64,000 bases of DNA, from the NCBI GenBank assembly GCA_029262115.1, contig JAJCZZ010000049.1:124001-188000 (forward strand), written 5' to 3'. Both the position numbers and the translations under genes were made by a program. The stretch is from Gemmatimonadota bacterium (GTDB lineage Bacteria > Gemmatimonadota > Gemmatimonadetes > Longimicrobiales > Gaopeijiaceae). The notes beneath the pieces were generated by a model that was not told the DNA's origin, did no database searches, and saw only the letters and a program-made list of their open reading frames with translations. Positions 1-9,807 of the stretch are shown one piece after another (positions within the stretch are counted from its first letter, which is position 1; each line of letters begins with the position of its first letter).

Positions 1-489
1 GTCGAAGCCGACACCGGCGGCCTTTTCCTGCGCGCGGTACGCCTTCGTGAGTGGGTCCAGCCCGCGTGCCAGCCCGTCGAGGGCGCTCTCTCCCGGGGCC
101 CGCTCCTCGGCCTTGGTCTCTTCCCACAGCCGGGCTGTGCCGTCACCGAAGAGGTGGGGGTGCCTGCGCACCATCTTGGCTTCCAGGCGGCCGTACACCG
201 CTGCGGCGTCGAACGACCCGGCCTCTTCGGCGACCACGATCTGGAATGCGAGATTCAACAGGAGGTCGCCGAGTTCGCCCTCGAGTTCGAGGACGTCGCC
301 GTCGTGGACCGCATCGGCCACTTCGTGTGCCTCTTCGAGGAGATGCGGCACCAGGGAGCGAGCTGTCTGCTTCGCGTCCCAGGGGCAGTTTGCGCGAAGA
401 AAGCGGACGAGCGCGAGGGCCCGATCGAGGTCGCCGGGCCCTTTGAAACGGGGAGGCTCCGCGGCGTTGTGGGGTTCGGATGGGGGCAT
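1..489 (-). CDS. mazG: Nucleoside triphosphate pyrophosphohydrolase MazG (3' part beyond window)
   Basis: The ATG at 489 opens a frame that stays open to the window edge (163 codons visible). MazG hydrolyses NTPs to NMPs and pyrophosphate and acts in nucleotide-pool cleansing. Visible motifs are CPWD at about residues 34-37, the metal-binding helices LLEEAHE and ELGDLLLNLAFQ typical of the MazG fold (about residues 50-80), and RRHPHLFGD further on, which is also conserved. About 100 residues of the second MazG repeat should lie outside the window. The gene diverges from alr, with a 74-bp gap that must hold both promoters. Family assignment is firm; the C-terminus cannot be judged. Confidence 0.9.
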   Translation of the reverse strand, partial: MPPSEPHNAAEPPRFKGPGDLDRALALVRFLRANCPWDAKQTARSLVPHLLEEAHEVADAVHDGDVLELEGELGDLLLNLAFQIVVAEEAGSFDAAAVYGRLEAKMVRRHPHLFGDGTARLWEETKAEERAPGESALDGLARGLDPLTKAYRAQEKAAGVGFD

Positions 490-563
490 GGGATGGGGCG
501 TTGGGGCAGGCCGGTCGCGCCGGAGTGGAACGCCGACGTTCTTCTTGGCATGTTCCTCCACCT

Positions 564-1685
564 ATGTCAATCGAATCGAGGGGGCGTGCCTGGTTGGAGG
601 TCGACGCCGGAGCGCTCCGGCGGAATTTCCGGGCGGTGCGCGCGTCGGTGGGCCCCTCCGTGGGAATCGTGCCGATGGTCAAGGCGGACGCGTACGGCGT
701 GGGTGTGCGGGAGGCCGTACGCGCGCTCGATGCCCACGAGCCGTGGGGGTACGGCGTCGCGTCCGTCGCGGAGGGAATCGAGCTTCGACGTCTCACCGAG
801 CGGCCCGTCGTGGTCTTCACTCCGATCGCGCCCGGGGAGCTTCCCGCCGCGATCGACGCCGACCTTCGGATCACGGTGTCGGACGAGGCGACTCTCGTGG
901 CCCTTGGGCGGGCCGCGACGGACGGTGCTTCGGCTCGGTTCCACGCCGAGATCGACTCGGGTATGGGGCGGGCGGGCCTCGACCCGCGCGGGATCGACTC
1001 CTGGGGGCCGGCGCTCCAGGCCGCCCTGGCCGGAGGCGCGGTGTGGGAGGGTGTCTTCACTCACCTTCACTCGGCCGACGACTCGCCCGATACGGTGGAC
1101 CCGCAGATCGCGCTCTTCGAGAGCACGTTGGCCCGCCTCGCGCCGGGGCCGGACGTCCTCCGGCACGCCCTCAACAGCGCGGGCTGTTTCGTCCGGCCGG
1201 GGTACGCCTTCCAACTCGTTCGCCCGGGCATCTTCCTCTACGGAGGGCGGCCCGGCATGGAATCCCCCGAGCCCGACGCGGTCGTGAGCCTCCGTGCTCG
1301 GGTCATTCGGGTCAAAGAGGCGCGGCCGGGCGACACGCTGGGCTACGGGTCGACCCACGTGGCGGAGCGCGCGGAACGGTGGGCCACGGTCGCGGTCGGA
1401 TACGGAGACGGGCTTCCGCGTGCGCTCTCCAACAAGGGCTGGGGCGTGGTGGGCGGACGGCGCGTTCCGATCATCGGGCGGATCTCCATGGATGTGACCG
1501 TGGTAGACATCACCGGTCTGCCGTCGGTGCGACCGGGTCAGGTGGTTACCTTCCTGGGTTGCGACGGCCAAGAACGCGTCACGCTCGGAGAGATGGCGGA
1601 TCTGGCAGGCACGATCGGATATGAGGTCCTTACGGGCTTCACACCTCGGCTTCCCCGGATCTGGGAGTTACCGGTTGGACCCTGA
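564..1685 (+). CDS. alr: Alanine racemase
   Basis: PLP enzyme interconverting L- and D-alanine; it supplies D-Ala for peptidoglycan in the cytoplasm. The 373-residue length is normal. The PLP lysine lies in VKADAYG (K40) and the catalytic tyrosine in LGYGS (Y261). AVGYGDG and GRISMD are the conserved C-terminal barrel motifs. The frame is open further upstream (from 480), but ATG 564 starts just before the conserved WLEVD strand and is the sensible start. The stop overlaps the first codons of the damaged cdd reading frame, so both were probably one operon. Confidence 0.95.
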   Translation: MSIESRGRAWLEVDAGALRRNFRAVRASVGPSVGIVPMVKADAYGVGVREAVRALDAHEPWGYGVASVAEGIELRRLTERPVVVFTPIAPGELPAAIDADLRITVSDEATLVALGRAATDGASARFHAEIDSGMGRAGLDPRGIDSWGPALQAALAGGAVWEGVFTHLHSADDSPDTVDPQIALFESTLARLAPGPDVLRHALNSAGCFVRPGYAFQLVRPGIFLYGGRPGMESPEPDAVVSLRARVIRVKEARPGDTLGYGSTHVAERAERWATVAVGYGDGLPRALSNKGWGVVGGRRVPIIGRISMDVTVVDITGLPSVRPGQVVTFLGCDGQERVTLGEMADLAGTIGYEVLTGFTPRLPRIWELPVGP

Positions 1686-1960
1686 CACCCTCGTCCAGCG
1701 TGCTCGTGCTGCTCGGGATTTGGCGTACGCGCCGTACTCGGACTTCCGTGTCGGTGCCGCGCTGGAGACCGTGGACGGTTCGGTATTCCCGGGAAGCAAC
1801 GTCGAGAACGCCTCGTACGGTCTCACCATCTGTGCGGAACGGGCGGCTGTCTTCTCGGCGGTGGCTGCGGGTGAGGTCGGGTGGGGTACGTAGGGAATGG
1901 ACGTTGGACGAACTTCTGCCGGACCGATTCGAAGGGTCGACGCAGAGATCAATGGAATGA
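1675..1960 (+). pseudogene. cdd: Cytidine deaminase remnant with internal deletion and frameshift
   Basis: From TTG 1675 the frame reads a typical CDA N-terminus: [13 protein letters not shown], the substrate motif SNVENASYG and the first zinc motif CAER. It then stops at 1891-1893 after 72 codons. The +2 frame immediately continues with TLDELLPDRFEG, which matches the usual CDA C-terminus (ELLP..F) and ends at 1960. Everything between, normally about 40-45 residues including the PCGACRQ motif with two zinc-ligand cysteines, is absent. The product cannot form the zinc site. This is either a real decayed gene or an assembly deletion; the two ends match the family too well for chance. Deoxycytidine salvage would need another enzyme. 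Confidence 0.82.
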
Positions 1961-1985
1961 CACGAGGGCGAGACTCGGATATCAC

Positions 1986-3293
1986 GTGATACGGATCAAA
2001 TTTTTTGCCCTGGCGGGGCTGTGCGTGCTCGGTTCAATGGCGTGCTCGGAACTGAACCCGACATCGCTGGACGAGGAGTTCCTCCCGCCGGCCCCCCTGA
2101 CAGCCGAGATCCGGCTGGGGTGGGACGCGTTCGCGAGCAACCTGGAGGTCTTCGGAGGCTTCGGCTCTCCGCTGGAGCTCGGGAGCGGAGTCACCGCGAG
2201 GCTGTTCGCCGGGACGTTGAACGCGCGGACGCTGGCGCGTTTCACCGGGTATCCCCAGGCGGCGACGGTTCGCGACAGTGCGGGGAATACGCGAGCGGAC
2301 AGCACCCTGACGTTCGTAGGTGGATGGGTCGTGGCGGTCGTGGACACCCTCGCGAGTGTGTCGTCGGGCCCGGTCACGCTGTCGCTCGGTGCGCTCCAAC
2401 AGGAATGGGACCCACGGACGACTACGTGGGAGTTTGCGGTGGACACGATCAACGACCGCCGCTCCTGGAGTGAACCGGGTGCCGGGCCCGCAACGGACCT
2501 GGGAATGGCCGTCTGGGATCCGGCCGAGGGCGACTCCGTCCGCTTCGCCGTCGACTCGGCCCAGGTGGCGGCGTGGGCAGACACCCTCGATCTGAGCCGG
2601 GGCGTCCGCCTGGCGGCGGAAACCGAGGGCGTTCGCCTCAAAATCAACAACGTGTTTCTTCGGCTGGATACGCGATCGTCGATCGATCCGGACACGGCCC
2701 TGGTCCTCACGGCGCCGCGACAGACCATCACGTTCATCTATGACCCGATTCCGGCGCCTCCGCCCGACGGGATCCGAATTGGCGGTGCGCCGTCGTTCCG
2801 TACGGTTCTGGATATTCGTGTGCCGGATGCCCTGACCTCACCGCAGAGTTTGTGCGACGCGGCAGGGTGCCCGTTCGCGCTCACCGTAGAGCGCCTCAAC
2901 TACGCGGCCATCGTGCTTCGAACGCGAGCGACCCCTCCGGCTTTCCAGCCGACGGATACCGTGAATCTGGACGTCAGACCTGTCCTGCTTCGCTCGGCTC
3001 TCCCAAAATCCCCGCTCGGCACGTCGATCACCGGGGGCCTCGGTCGGCGTGTGGGTCCCGACCTGTTCGGCTCGGCTGCGGGCGCGGAGATCGAGATCCC
3101 GGTGACCCAGTTCATTCGAGACCTGATCCGCGGCGCGACCGCGACGGGTGCCACGCCCCCTTCGACGCTCGCTCTCCTGTCGACCTTCGAGCCCCTTTCG
3201 ATTGCGTTCGCCTCTTTCTACGGCCCGGGCTCTGATCTGGAGCCGGTGCTCAAGCTCGTCGTGACCGCGGGCCCATCGGTGACCCTGCCATGA
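1986..3293 (+). CDS. Secreted lipoprotein of unknown function, DNRLRE-like character
   Basis: I chose GTG 1986 because it gives a clean lipoprotein signal: basic start, hydrophobic run, then lipobox GSMAC with the lipidated Cys at residue 20. The mature 415 residues are rich in beta-strand patterns. Segments such as WDPRTTTWEF, SVRFAVDSAQVAAWAD and the C-terminal ASFYGPGSDLEPVLKL recall DNRLRE-type extracellular proteins, but I see no catalytic motif. The stop overlaps the next gene by ATGA, so it is translationally coupled to a predicted outer-membrane barrel. I infer an exported surface or periplasmic pair. Function unknown. Confidence 0.7.
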   Translation: MIRIKFFALAGLCVLGSMACSELNPTSLDEEFLPPAPLTAEIRLGWDAFASNLEVFGGFGSPLELGSGVTARLFAGTLNARTLARFTGYPQAATVRDSAGNTRADSTLTFVGGWVVAVVDTLASVSSGPVTLSLGALQQEWDPRTTTWEFAVDTINDRRSWSEPGAGPATDLGMAVWDPAEGDSVRFAVDSAQVAAWADTLDLSRGVRLAAETEGVRLKINNVFLRLDTRSSIDPDTALVLTAPRQTITFIYDPIPAPPPDGIRIGGAPSFRTVLDIRVPDALTSPQSLCDAAGCPFALTVERLNYAAIVLRTRATPPAFQPTDTVNLDVRPVLLRSALPKSPLGTSITGGLGRRVGPDLFGSAAGAEIEIPVTQFIRDLIRGATATGATPPSTLALLSTFEPLSIAFASFYGPGSDLEPVLKLVVTAGPSVTLP

Positions 3294-4498
3294 CGCTCAC
3301 ATTGCCTGGATCCCTGCGTTCACGCCGCTCGGCGGGTCGTGTGGCGCTCTTCTTCGGATGTGTGGCGGCGGTCGGCTCATCGAGCTTGGAGGCGCAGTCG
3401 CTGTTCAACGGGGTGGGTCTGGGAGTACCCACCGACCCCGTCGACGCGCGCAGCCGGGCGCTCGGGAATATCGGCATTGGTCTGTGGGGCACCGCACTCC
3501 TGCCGGGAGATCCGGCGGCGGCGGCGGGGATCACCGTCCCCACCGCGCTGTTCACCGCGCAGCCGTCCTGGGTGGAGTCGACCCGTGACGGGACGACCGC
3601 CGAGGCGCGGTCGACTCGCTTTCCACTCCTCGGGATCGCCTATCCTGCGTGGAACCTGGGGACGCTCACCTTTAGCTTCGGGTCGTTCCTCGACCAGCGC
3701 TTCAGCGCAGAGCGGGCCGTATCCCTGGAGCTTCAGGACGGCCCTCTCGACGCCACCGACGAGTTCCGCTCCGAGGGCGGCGTCTCCGAGATCCGCCTCG
3801 GCCTCGCGCGACCTCTGACCGGATCCGTGGCTGCGGGCCTGCAGGTGGGGCGCTACAACGGCACACTGACGCGGACGCTCACGCGATCTCTGGACGGAAT
3901 CGACGCCGAGGGTTCGGTGCTCGACTTCTCCGCGAGCGGCCGGTGGGCCTATTCGGGGACCTCCGTGACGGCGGGGGCGTCCATGAACATCGGGACCGTC
4001 GGCCGTGTGGCGGGGAGTGTCACCTGGTCGGGCGACCTTGAAGCGACCCCGTCCGAGTCGACCGAGGCGTCCGGGCGGGCCTACGACCTCCCGTTGCAGA
4101 TCCGGCTCGGTGGGACCGCGGTCCTGGCCCCCGGGTTCGCCGTGACGGCATCGTTTGGGAGTGCTGACTGGACCAGCGTGTCTGCGGGTCTCGGAAATGC
4201 CACCGCCCAGAGCGCTCGGACGTACGGGGCGGGCGTCGAACTCGGTCGCGCGCAGATCCTGGGCCGTAACGCACCTCTTCGCTTCGGCTACCGGCGGTCG
4301 GACCTTCCGTTTGCCTTGGCCGACGGCTCACCTCGTGAGATCGTCTGGTCCGGCGGGTTCGGACTCGGCCTCAGCGAGACCGCCAGCGTGATCCTGGCCG
4401 GCGTCGACCTGGCGCTCGAGCGGGGTACGCGCTCCGGGGGTCTGATCGACGAATCCTTCTGGCGTGCCGCGCTGACGTTGAGGGTGGCTGGGTTCTGA
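3290..4498 (+). CDS. Predicted outer-membrane beta-barrel protein
   Basis: The 402-residue protein has an N-terminal signal sequence ending near SSSLEAQ (about residue 36). It then shows alternating hydrophobic/polar strands with many Gly and aromatic turns, and ends in Phe (RVAGF), the usual last residue of Gram-negative barrels. The N-terminal motif VDARSRALGNIGIG resembles PorV/FadL-like proteins, where an NPA-like plug follows the signal peptide. It overlaps the upstream lipoprotein gene by 4 bp, which suggests that the two work together at the outer membrane. The transported ligand cannot be told. Confidence 0.7.
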   Translation: MTLTLPGSLRSRRSAGRVALFFGCVAAVGSSSLEAQSLFNGVGLGVPTDPVDARSRALGNIGIGLWGTALLPGDPAAAAGITVPTALFTAQPSWVESTRDGTTAEARSTRFPLLGIAYPAWNLGTLTFSFGSFLDQRFSAERAVSLELQDGPLDATDEFRSEGGVSEIRLGLARPLTGSVAAGLQVGRYNGTLTRTLTRSLDGIDAEGSVLDFSASGRWAYSGTSVTAGASMNIGTVGRVAGSVTWSGDLEATPSESTEASGRAYDLPLQIRLGGTAVLAPGFAVTASFGSADWTSVSAGLGNATAQSARTYGAGVELGRAQILGRNAPLRFGYRRSDLPFALADGSPREIVWSGGFGLGLSETASVILAGVDLALERGTRSGGLIDESFWRAALTLRVAGF

Positions 4499-4502
4499 CC
4501 CC

Positions 4503-5789
4503 ATGCCGGTCTTCTACCACACGTTCGGCTGCAAGGCCAACCAGTACGACACCGAACGGATGCGCCAGGAGGCCGAGGCGCGGGGTGCGTCGACGGTAGA
4601 AGATCCCGGCGCCGCGGACGTGTGCGTGGTGAACACCTGCACGGTCACCAACCAGGCCGATGCGGGCGCGCGCCGGTACATCCGCCGGATGCGCCGGGAG
4701 CATCCGGACGTGCGCATCGTCGTGGCGGGATGCTCCGCCGCCCTACGGGCCGACGAATATTCCCGGATGGACGGAGTCTCCCAGGTGGTGGCCGGCCACG
4801 ATCCGATGGCCGTGGCGGCGAGCGTCGTCGGGGCGCGGCCGGTACAGATCGAGTTGCGGACCGGTCTCGACCGGATCGACACCGAGTCGATCGGCGGAGC
4901 CCTGCTTCGCGAGCGGCGAGGGGCCACCCGTGGATGGCTGAAGGTCCAGGACGGCTGCGACCGGAAGTGCTCGTTCTGTGCGACCCGCCTGGCCCGAGGG
5001 GCGTCCCGATCGAGGCTCCCGGAGGAGATCGTGGCCGAGGCGCGGGCCCTCGCTCGGCATCATCCGGAACTCGTCGTGACCGGGATCCACATCGGGCACT
5101 ACGGCCTGGACTTGGCGACGCCGTCCACACTGGGCGGGCTCCTTGCCATGCTCATCGAGGCCGTACCGGACGTCCGCTTCCGGCTCGGGAGCGTCGAGGC
5201 CACCGAGGTCGACGACCTTCTCCTCAATCTGCTTGCGACATCCGGCGACCGCCTCGCCACACACCTTCACATGCCTCTCCAGAGTGGAGCCGATCCCGTG
5301 CTCCGCCGAATGCGTCGTTGGCATACGCGAGAGCAGTACCGCCGACGCGCGCTGGAGATCGCCGAGAGGGTAGCTCCTCTCGGGCTGGGGGCGGACGTCA
5401 TCACAGGATTCCCGGGCGAAACCGAGGAGGACCACGCCGACACGATGCGGTTGGTCGAAGAGCTTCCGTTCACCTACCTCCACGTTTTCCCGTTCTCACC
5501 CCGGGACGACACCGTGGCCGCCGCTCTCCCGGACCCTGTGCCTCAACGGGTGGCGGGCGAACGGAGTCGTGAGCTGCGCAACCTCGCGCAGACGAAGGGT
5601 GCGGCCCACGGGCGTGCACGGTCGGGTGAACGGGCCGCCGTGGTCGTGGAAGGGGACGGCGCGACCGGACTGACCGAGGACTACGTTCGCGTGACGGTAT
5701 CAGGCGAGCGTCCGGACGGGGCGTCGGGACTCGTCTCCGGTCGCCTGCGCTACGCCGGGGATCATCTGTATATTGTCTCGCCCCGATGA
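4503..5789 (+). CDS. mtaB: tRNA (t6A37) methylthiotransferase MtaB
   Basis: Radical-SAM enzyme that converts t6A37 to ms2t6A in tRNAs decoding ANN codons. The N-terminal UPF0004 domain has Cys10 (FGCKANQYDTE), Cys46 (NTCTVT) and Cys77 (AGC) for the auxiliary cluster. The radical-SAM cluster motif CDRKCSFC lies at residues 152-159, with a C-terminal TRAM-like region. KxNQYDTE plus NTCTVT distinguish MtaB from MiaB. Length 428 is normal. It lies 4 bp after the barrel gene and 19 bp before miaB, so two paralogous methylthiotransferases form one unit. Confidence 0.92.
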   Translation: MPVFYHTFGCKANQYDTERMRQEAEARGASTVEDPGAADVCVVNTCTVTNQADAGARRYIRRMRREHPDVRIVVAGCSAALRADEYSRMDGVSQVVAGHDPMAVAASVVGARPVQIELRTGLDRIDTESIGGALLRERRGATRGWLKVQDGCDRKCSFCATRLARGASRSRLPEEIVAEARALARHHPELVVTGIHIGHYGLDLATPSTLGGLLAMLIEAVPDVRFRLGSVEATEVDDLLLNLLATSGDRLATHLHMPLQSGADPVLRRMRRWHTREQYRRRALEIAERVAPLGLGADVITGFPGETEEDHADTMRLVEELPFTYLHVFPFSPRDDTVAAALPDPVPQRVAGERSRELRNLAQTKGAAHGRARSGERAAVVVEGDGATGLTEDYVRVTVSGERPDGASGLVSGRLRYAGDHLYIVSPR

Positions 5790-5808
5790 TTTCCCTGGAT
5801 TGGACTCC

Positions 5809-7182
5809 ATGAGCGACCAACCGCGCAAACGCGCGTACGTCGAGACGTACGGCTGCCAGATGAACATCAGTGACGGCGAGCTGATGGAAGGGATTCTGGA
5901 GACCTCCGGGTACGAGATCGTGTCGTCCCCGGAGGCCGCCGACGTCGTGCTGGTGAACACATGCGCAATCCGGGAGCACGCCGAGCAGAGGGTGCTTGGT
6001 CGAGTGAGCCAGTTGAGCGCCTTGAAGCGTGAGCGGCCGGACATGGTCGTGGGCGTGACCGGTTGCATGGCCCAACGTCTGGGGGAAACGCTCCTCGGGG
6101 ACGGTCGGGTCGATCTGGTCATGGGACCGGACGGCTATCGCTCCCTTCCGGCGGCGCTCAGCGGTCTCGGCGCCCCCAAGCCCGCCCCCCGTCAGAAACG
6201 TCGCCGAGGTCCCCAACTGGCTGTCCTCGATCTCAACATGGGGGAGAACTATCAGGGGCTCGAGCAGCGACGGGCGGAGGGGCCGTCGGCGTGGGTGCCG
6301 ATCCAACGCGGCTGCGACCATCGGTGCACGTTCTGCATCGTCCCGTACGTTCGGGGCCCGGAGAAGAACCGTTCGGCCGAGGAGATCCTGACCGAGATTC
6401 GTGGGCTTGCCGAGACGGGGGTGAGCGACGTGACCCTCCTCGGGCAGACCGTGAATTCGTATCGATGGGATGACTGGTCGTTTTCCCGCCTGCTCAGGGC
6501 GGTCGCGCGGGTGGACGGTATCCGGCGTGTGTGGTTCACGTCACCCCACCCGAACGACGTTACGCCCGAACTCGTTGCCGCCATGGCCGAGGAAGACGCG
6601 GTCTGTGAGCAGCTTCATCTGCCCGCGCAGTCGGGGTCGGACCGCACGCTGAAGCGGATGCTCCGACGCTACACCGTGGGGTCGTTCCTCGATAAGGTGG
6701 AGATGGTCCGCTCCTCGATTCCAGACGTCTCGCTGTCCACCGACATCATCGTCGCGTTCCCTGGTGAGACGGAAGACGAGTTCGAGCAGACGCTCGACCT
6801 CATGCGCGCGGTCCGCTTCGACGATGCGTATACATACCGGTATTCCCCGAGGGACGGCACTCCGGCAACGCGCCTTCCCGCCGATCAGTTCGTTCCGGAC
6901 GACGTCGGCCAGGGACGGCTGGAGCGCCTGATCGAAGTGCGCCGGTCGATCCAGTCCGAGATCAACCGGAGCGAGGTCGGTCGGACGGAGGAGGTGCTCG
7001 TCGAGAAAGTCGCCCGGGGACCGGGGCAGATTCTCGGCCGGACGCGGAGGAACAAAGTGGTTGCGTTCCCTGGAAACCCCGAGTCGATCGCGACCTACAC
7101 GCAGGTGATCCTCGAATCGACCACCGGAGCGACGTTCGTGGGGCGAGAGGTCGCCCGACCGGCTCTGGCCGCGATCTCGTGA
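5809..7182 (+). CDS. miaB: tRNA-2-methylthio-N6-dimethylallyladenosine synthase MiaB
   Basis: Methylthiolates i6A37 to ms2i6A in tRNAs reading UNN codons, using SAM and two 4Fe-4S clusters. ATG 5809 gives SDQPRKRAYVETYGCQMN, the standard N-terminus; the frame is open from 5773 but the extra 12 residues are unlikely. Auxiliary-cluster cysteines are at 16, 52 and 86, and the radical-SAM motif CDHRCTFC is at 169-176. A TRAM domain is at the end (VEKVARG..LGRTRRNKVV). 457 residues, normal. Its stop overlaps the GTG of the next gene. Confidence 0.95.
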   Translation: MSDQPRKRAYVETYGCQMNISDGELMEGILETSGYEIVSSPEAADVVLVNTCAIREHAEQRVLGRVSQLSALKRERPDMVVGVTGCMAQRLGETLLGDGRVDLVMGPDGYRSLPAALSGLGAPKPAPRQKRRRGPQLAVLDLNMGENYQGLEQRRAEGPSAWVPIQRGCDHRCTFCIVPYVRGPEKNRSAEEILTEIRGLAETGVSDVTLLGQTVNSYRWDDWSFSRLLRAVARVDGIRRVWFTSPHPNDVTPELVAAMAEEDAVCEQLHLPAQSGSDRTLKRMLRRYTVGSFLDKVEMVRSSIPDVSLSTDIIVAFPGETEDEFEQTLDLMRAVRFDDAYTYRYSPRDGTPATRLPADQFVPDDVGQGRLERLIEVRRSIQSEINRSEVGRTEEVLVEKVARGPGQILGRTRRNKVVAFPGNPESIATYTQVILESTTGATFVGREVARPALAAIS

Positions 7183-7499
7183 ACCGTGTCGCGGGGGTCG
7201 CCGGGGTCGCGCTGGTCCTGATCCTCTCGATGGCCTTCGCAACGCTGAACGGTGGTCAGCGCGTCACGGTGCGCCTCGGCGTCTACACGCTCTACTCGGT
7301 GCCGCTCACGGTCGTCGCGTTCGGTGGCCTCATCACCGGCATGCTGATCATGTTGGTGGCGGGCGTGCATTCGGACTTGAAGGTGCGGCGTATTCTGCGC
7401 GCTCGGCTGCTCCAGGAAGGAGCCGAGGAGCGGAGCCGCTTCGTGGACCGCAGCCAGCAAGATCTCTTCCAAGGAGGAACGACCTCGCTTGAGGAGTAG
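7179..7499 (+). CDS. LapA-domain inner-membrane protein
   Basis: A 106-residue protein with two hydrophobic helices (about residues 6-26 and 42-64) separated by a short basic/polar loop. This is the layout of the LapA/YciS (DUF1049) family, proteins associated in other bacteria with envelope and LPS assembly. The second half is a charged, probably helical cytoplasmic tail. The start GTG overlaps the miaB stop (GTGA), so translation is coupled. Family assignment is from topology and length more than from motifs, so the function is tentative. Confidence 0.65.
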   Translation: MNRVAGVAGVALVLILSMAFATLNGGQRVTVRLGVYTLYSVPLTVVAFGGLITGMLIMLVAGVHSDLKVRRILRARLLQEGAEERSRFVDRSQQDLFQGGTTSLEE

Positions 7500-7526
7500 G
7501 ACGTCACCCCGGCGGCCTCATCCCCG

Positions 7527-9752
7527 GTGAGGGGATGGCCGCCGGTGTCCCGGCTCGCGCTCACGTTCGCGACCGGGACCGTGGCCGCACTCCATTTCGG
7601 CCTGCTGTTGCCGGCCGTGCTCCTCCTCAGTTGGACCTGGTTGCCCATCCGGCCATGGGCTCGCCCTCTGACCGTGCCCATGGCCTGCGCGGGCCTTGCC
7701 GGCCTCCTCGTCGTGGGGGGCGGCGGAGGCACGGAGTGCTCGTCCCTGTCGTCTGGCGCCGTGCACCTTCATGGTCGCTTCGTCGCCCCGACGCGTGGCA
7801 CGACGCCGTTCGCGGTTGAGGGTCGACCCGCATGTAAGGAGTTGCGGGTGTGGACCGATCAGCGAGTCCGGGCGGGCGAGCGTGTCGAGATCCGCGGCCA
7901 GGCCCGGGGGGGCAGGGCAGGAACGGTGGTCCTCGCCCAGGAGGTGGTCGCGGCCCCGTCCGACCGCGGAGACCTCCGGTGGGCCGCCGTGCGGTGGCGG
8001 GGTCGATTGGTCGAGCGGATCCACGACCTCTTTCCCGAGCGGGGCGCGCTGGTGACGGCGCTGATTCTTGCGCGCCGGGAAGGACTGGAGCCGGAGGTGC
8101 GGGACGCCTTTGCCGCGACCGGTACCTCCCATCTTCTCGCGATCTCCGGCTTCCACGTCGGCGTGATTGCGGGTATAGTGCTAGGCGCGCTCCGCGCGCT
8201 CGGGGTGGCGCGCACGCGCGCTCTGCTGGCCGCCTCAGTCACGACGTGGGGATACGTTCTGTTCCTCGGCGCCCCGTCCGCGGCCAGTCGCGCCGCCACG
8301 ATCATCACTGTGTCGGCGTTGGCGGCGGTGCGTGAACGCCCGCAGGCCCGTTGGGGGGCGTTGGGTACGGCCCTCCTCCTTCTGCTCGGCGTGGCGCCGG
8401 CAGCGCTTGAGGAACCCGGCTTCCAGCTCTCGTTCGCCGGAGCCGCCGGCCTTGCGGCCTGGGCTCGACCCCTGGAACGGAGATTCCGGAGCCTGACGCC
8501 GCCAGCCGTCCCTACCGCTCTCCTGTCGGCGCTCGCCGCGGGCGTGGCGGCCACGGCGGCGACGCTGCCGGTCGTGGCGTGGCACTTCGAGCGCCTGTCC
8601 CTTGTCGGTATCCCGGTAACGCTCATCGCCTCACCCTTTGTCGCGTTCGCCTTGCCCGGGTCCCTGGCTGCCGTGGCCTTCTCCTTCGTTTCGCAGGGGG
8701 CCGGGAAGTTCCTCGCAGGAGGTGTCGACACCGTGCTCGTGGGGCTCAACCTCGTCACGACGTCCATGGCTGCGCTTCCATGGGCGAGCGTGTGGGTCCC
8801 ACGAACGTGGGTCTCCGTGGCCGTGGCGGGGGCCGGTTTCGTGCTCATCGCCGCCCACGTCGGCGGCGTGAACGGGCTTCGTCGCCGTATCGCCGCTGGG
8901 ACCGCGGCGGCGGCTTTCCTTATCCTGTGGCCGATCGCGGCGGGCCTCGGTGGCTCCGGTCGCCTCGAGATCCTCACGATGGATGTGGGGCAAGGCGACG
9001 CCATCGCGCTGCGAAGCCCGAGAGGCCGGTGGATCCTGGTGGATGCGGGACCCCCGCCGTCCCGCTCACCGGGGCCCGTGGTCGCCACGCTCCGCCGCCG
9101 GGGTGTGACACACCTCGCCGCTCTCGTGCTGACCCATCCGGACCTCGATCACATCGGCGGAGCTCCTGACGTGCTCGCCGACCTCGGCGCTGCCGTCGTC
9201 ATGGACCCGGCGCGCGCGACCGGAAAGAGCGGGTACATCGACGTGTTGGAGGCCGCTCTCTCCCACGGGATCCCTTGGCGGCCGGCGTCGGCCGGTGCGG
9301 TGATCCGATTGGACGGGGTCGAGCTCGAGGTCCTGCACCCTGGACCGCATGGAGGTGAGGTCGGAGTCGGGAGCAACGACGGATCGGTGGTTCTGAAGGT
9401 CCGCTTCGGCGACTTCGACGCCCTCCTCACCGGAGACGCTCCCGCCGAAGTGGAGCGGGCTCTGGTGCGGTCGGGCGCCCTGGGATCGATCGAGGTACTG
9501 AAGGTCGGGCACCACGGGAGTTCGACGTCGACGGACTCGCTGATGCTCGCGACGGCACGCCCACGAGTTGCATTGCTCTCGGTCGGTCGCCGAAACCGAT
9601 ACGGCCACCCAGCGTCGGACGTCATGGGGCGGCTCGCTCGAATGGGCGTCGAGGTGCATCGCACGGATCTGCAGGGATCGATCCGCTTGATCGCGAGGCG
9701 TGACGGCTCGTTCGACGTGGCGGGCGAACGTCCGGGAAAGCCCGTCCGTTGA
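7527..9752 (+). CDS. comEC: ComEC/Rec2-family DNA uptake channel
   Basis: Inner-membrane protein for passage of single-stranded DNA during natural transformation. The order of domains is standard: N-terminal membrane and OB-like region (1-170), the Competence membrane domain with [14 protein letters not shown] at about 190-205, many transmembrane helices to about 470, then a metallo-beta-lactamase-like domain. That domain has MDVGQGDAI, the metal motif [10 protein letters not shown] and KVGHHGSS. 741 residues is normal and all lactamase-like ligands seem present. GTG 7527 was taken as start; GTG 7545 is an alternative. No other competence genes are in the window. Confidence 0.9.
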   Translation: MRGWPPVSRLALTFATGTVAALHFGLLLPAVLLLSWTWLPIRPWARPLTVPMACAGLAGLLVVGGGGGTECSSLSSGAVHLHGRFVAPTRGTTPFAVEGRPACKELRVWTDQRVRAGERVEIRGQARGGRAGTVVLAQEVVAAPSDRGDLRWAAVRWRGRLVERIHDLFPERGALVTALILARREGLEPEVRDAFAATGTSHLLAISGFHVGVIAGIVLGALRALGVARTRALLAASVTTWGYVLFLGAPSAASRAATIITVSALAAVRERPQARWGALGTALLLLLGVAPAALEEPGFQLSFAGAAGLAAWARPLERRFRSLTPPAVPTALLSALAAGVAATAATLPVVAWHFERLSLVGIPVTLIASPFVAFALPGSLAAVAFSFVSQGAGKFLAGGVDTVLVGLNLVTTSMAALPWASVWVPRTWVSVAVAGAGFVLIAAHVGGVNGLRRRIAAGTAAAAFLILWPIAAGLGGSGRLEILTMDVGQGDAIALRSPRGRWILVDAGPPPSRSPGPVVATLRRRGVTHLAALVLTHPDLDHIGGAPDVLADLGAAVVMDPARATGKSGYIDVLEAALSHGIPWRPASAGAVIRLDGVELEVLHPGPHGGEVGVGSNDGSVVLKVRFGDFDALLTGDAPAEVERALVRSGALGSIEVLKVGHHGSSTSTDSLMLATARPRVALLSVGRRNRYGHPASDVMGRLARMGVEVHRTDLQGSIRLIARRDGSFDVAGERPGKPVR

Positions 9753-9807
9753 CCGGATTTCGTGTGGCGTCGAGCTTTCACCCCCGTTCCCGCAGCCCAG
9801 GATCGCC

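Noticed and set aside
143-1571. Long minus-strand and out-of-frame plus frames over alr
   Set aside because: Arg/Pro/Gly-rich shadows of the GC-rich alr and mazG genes without any motif.
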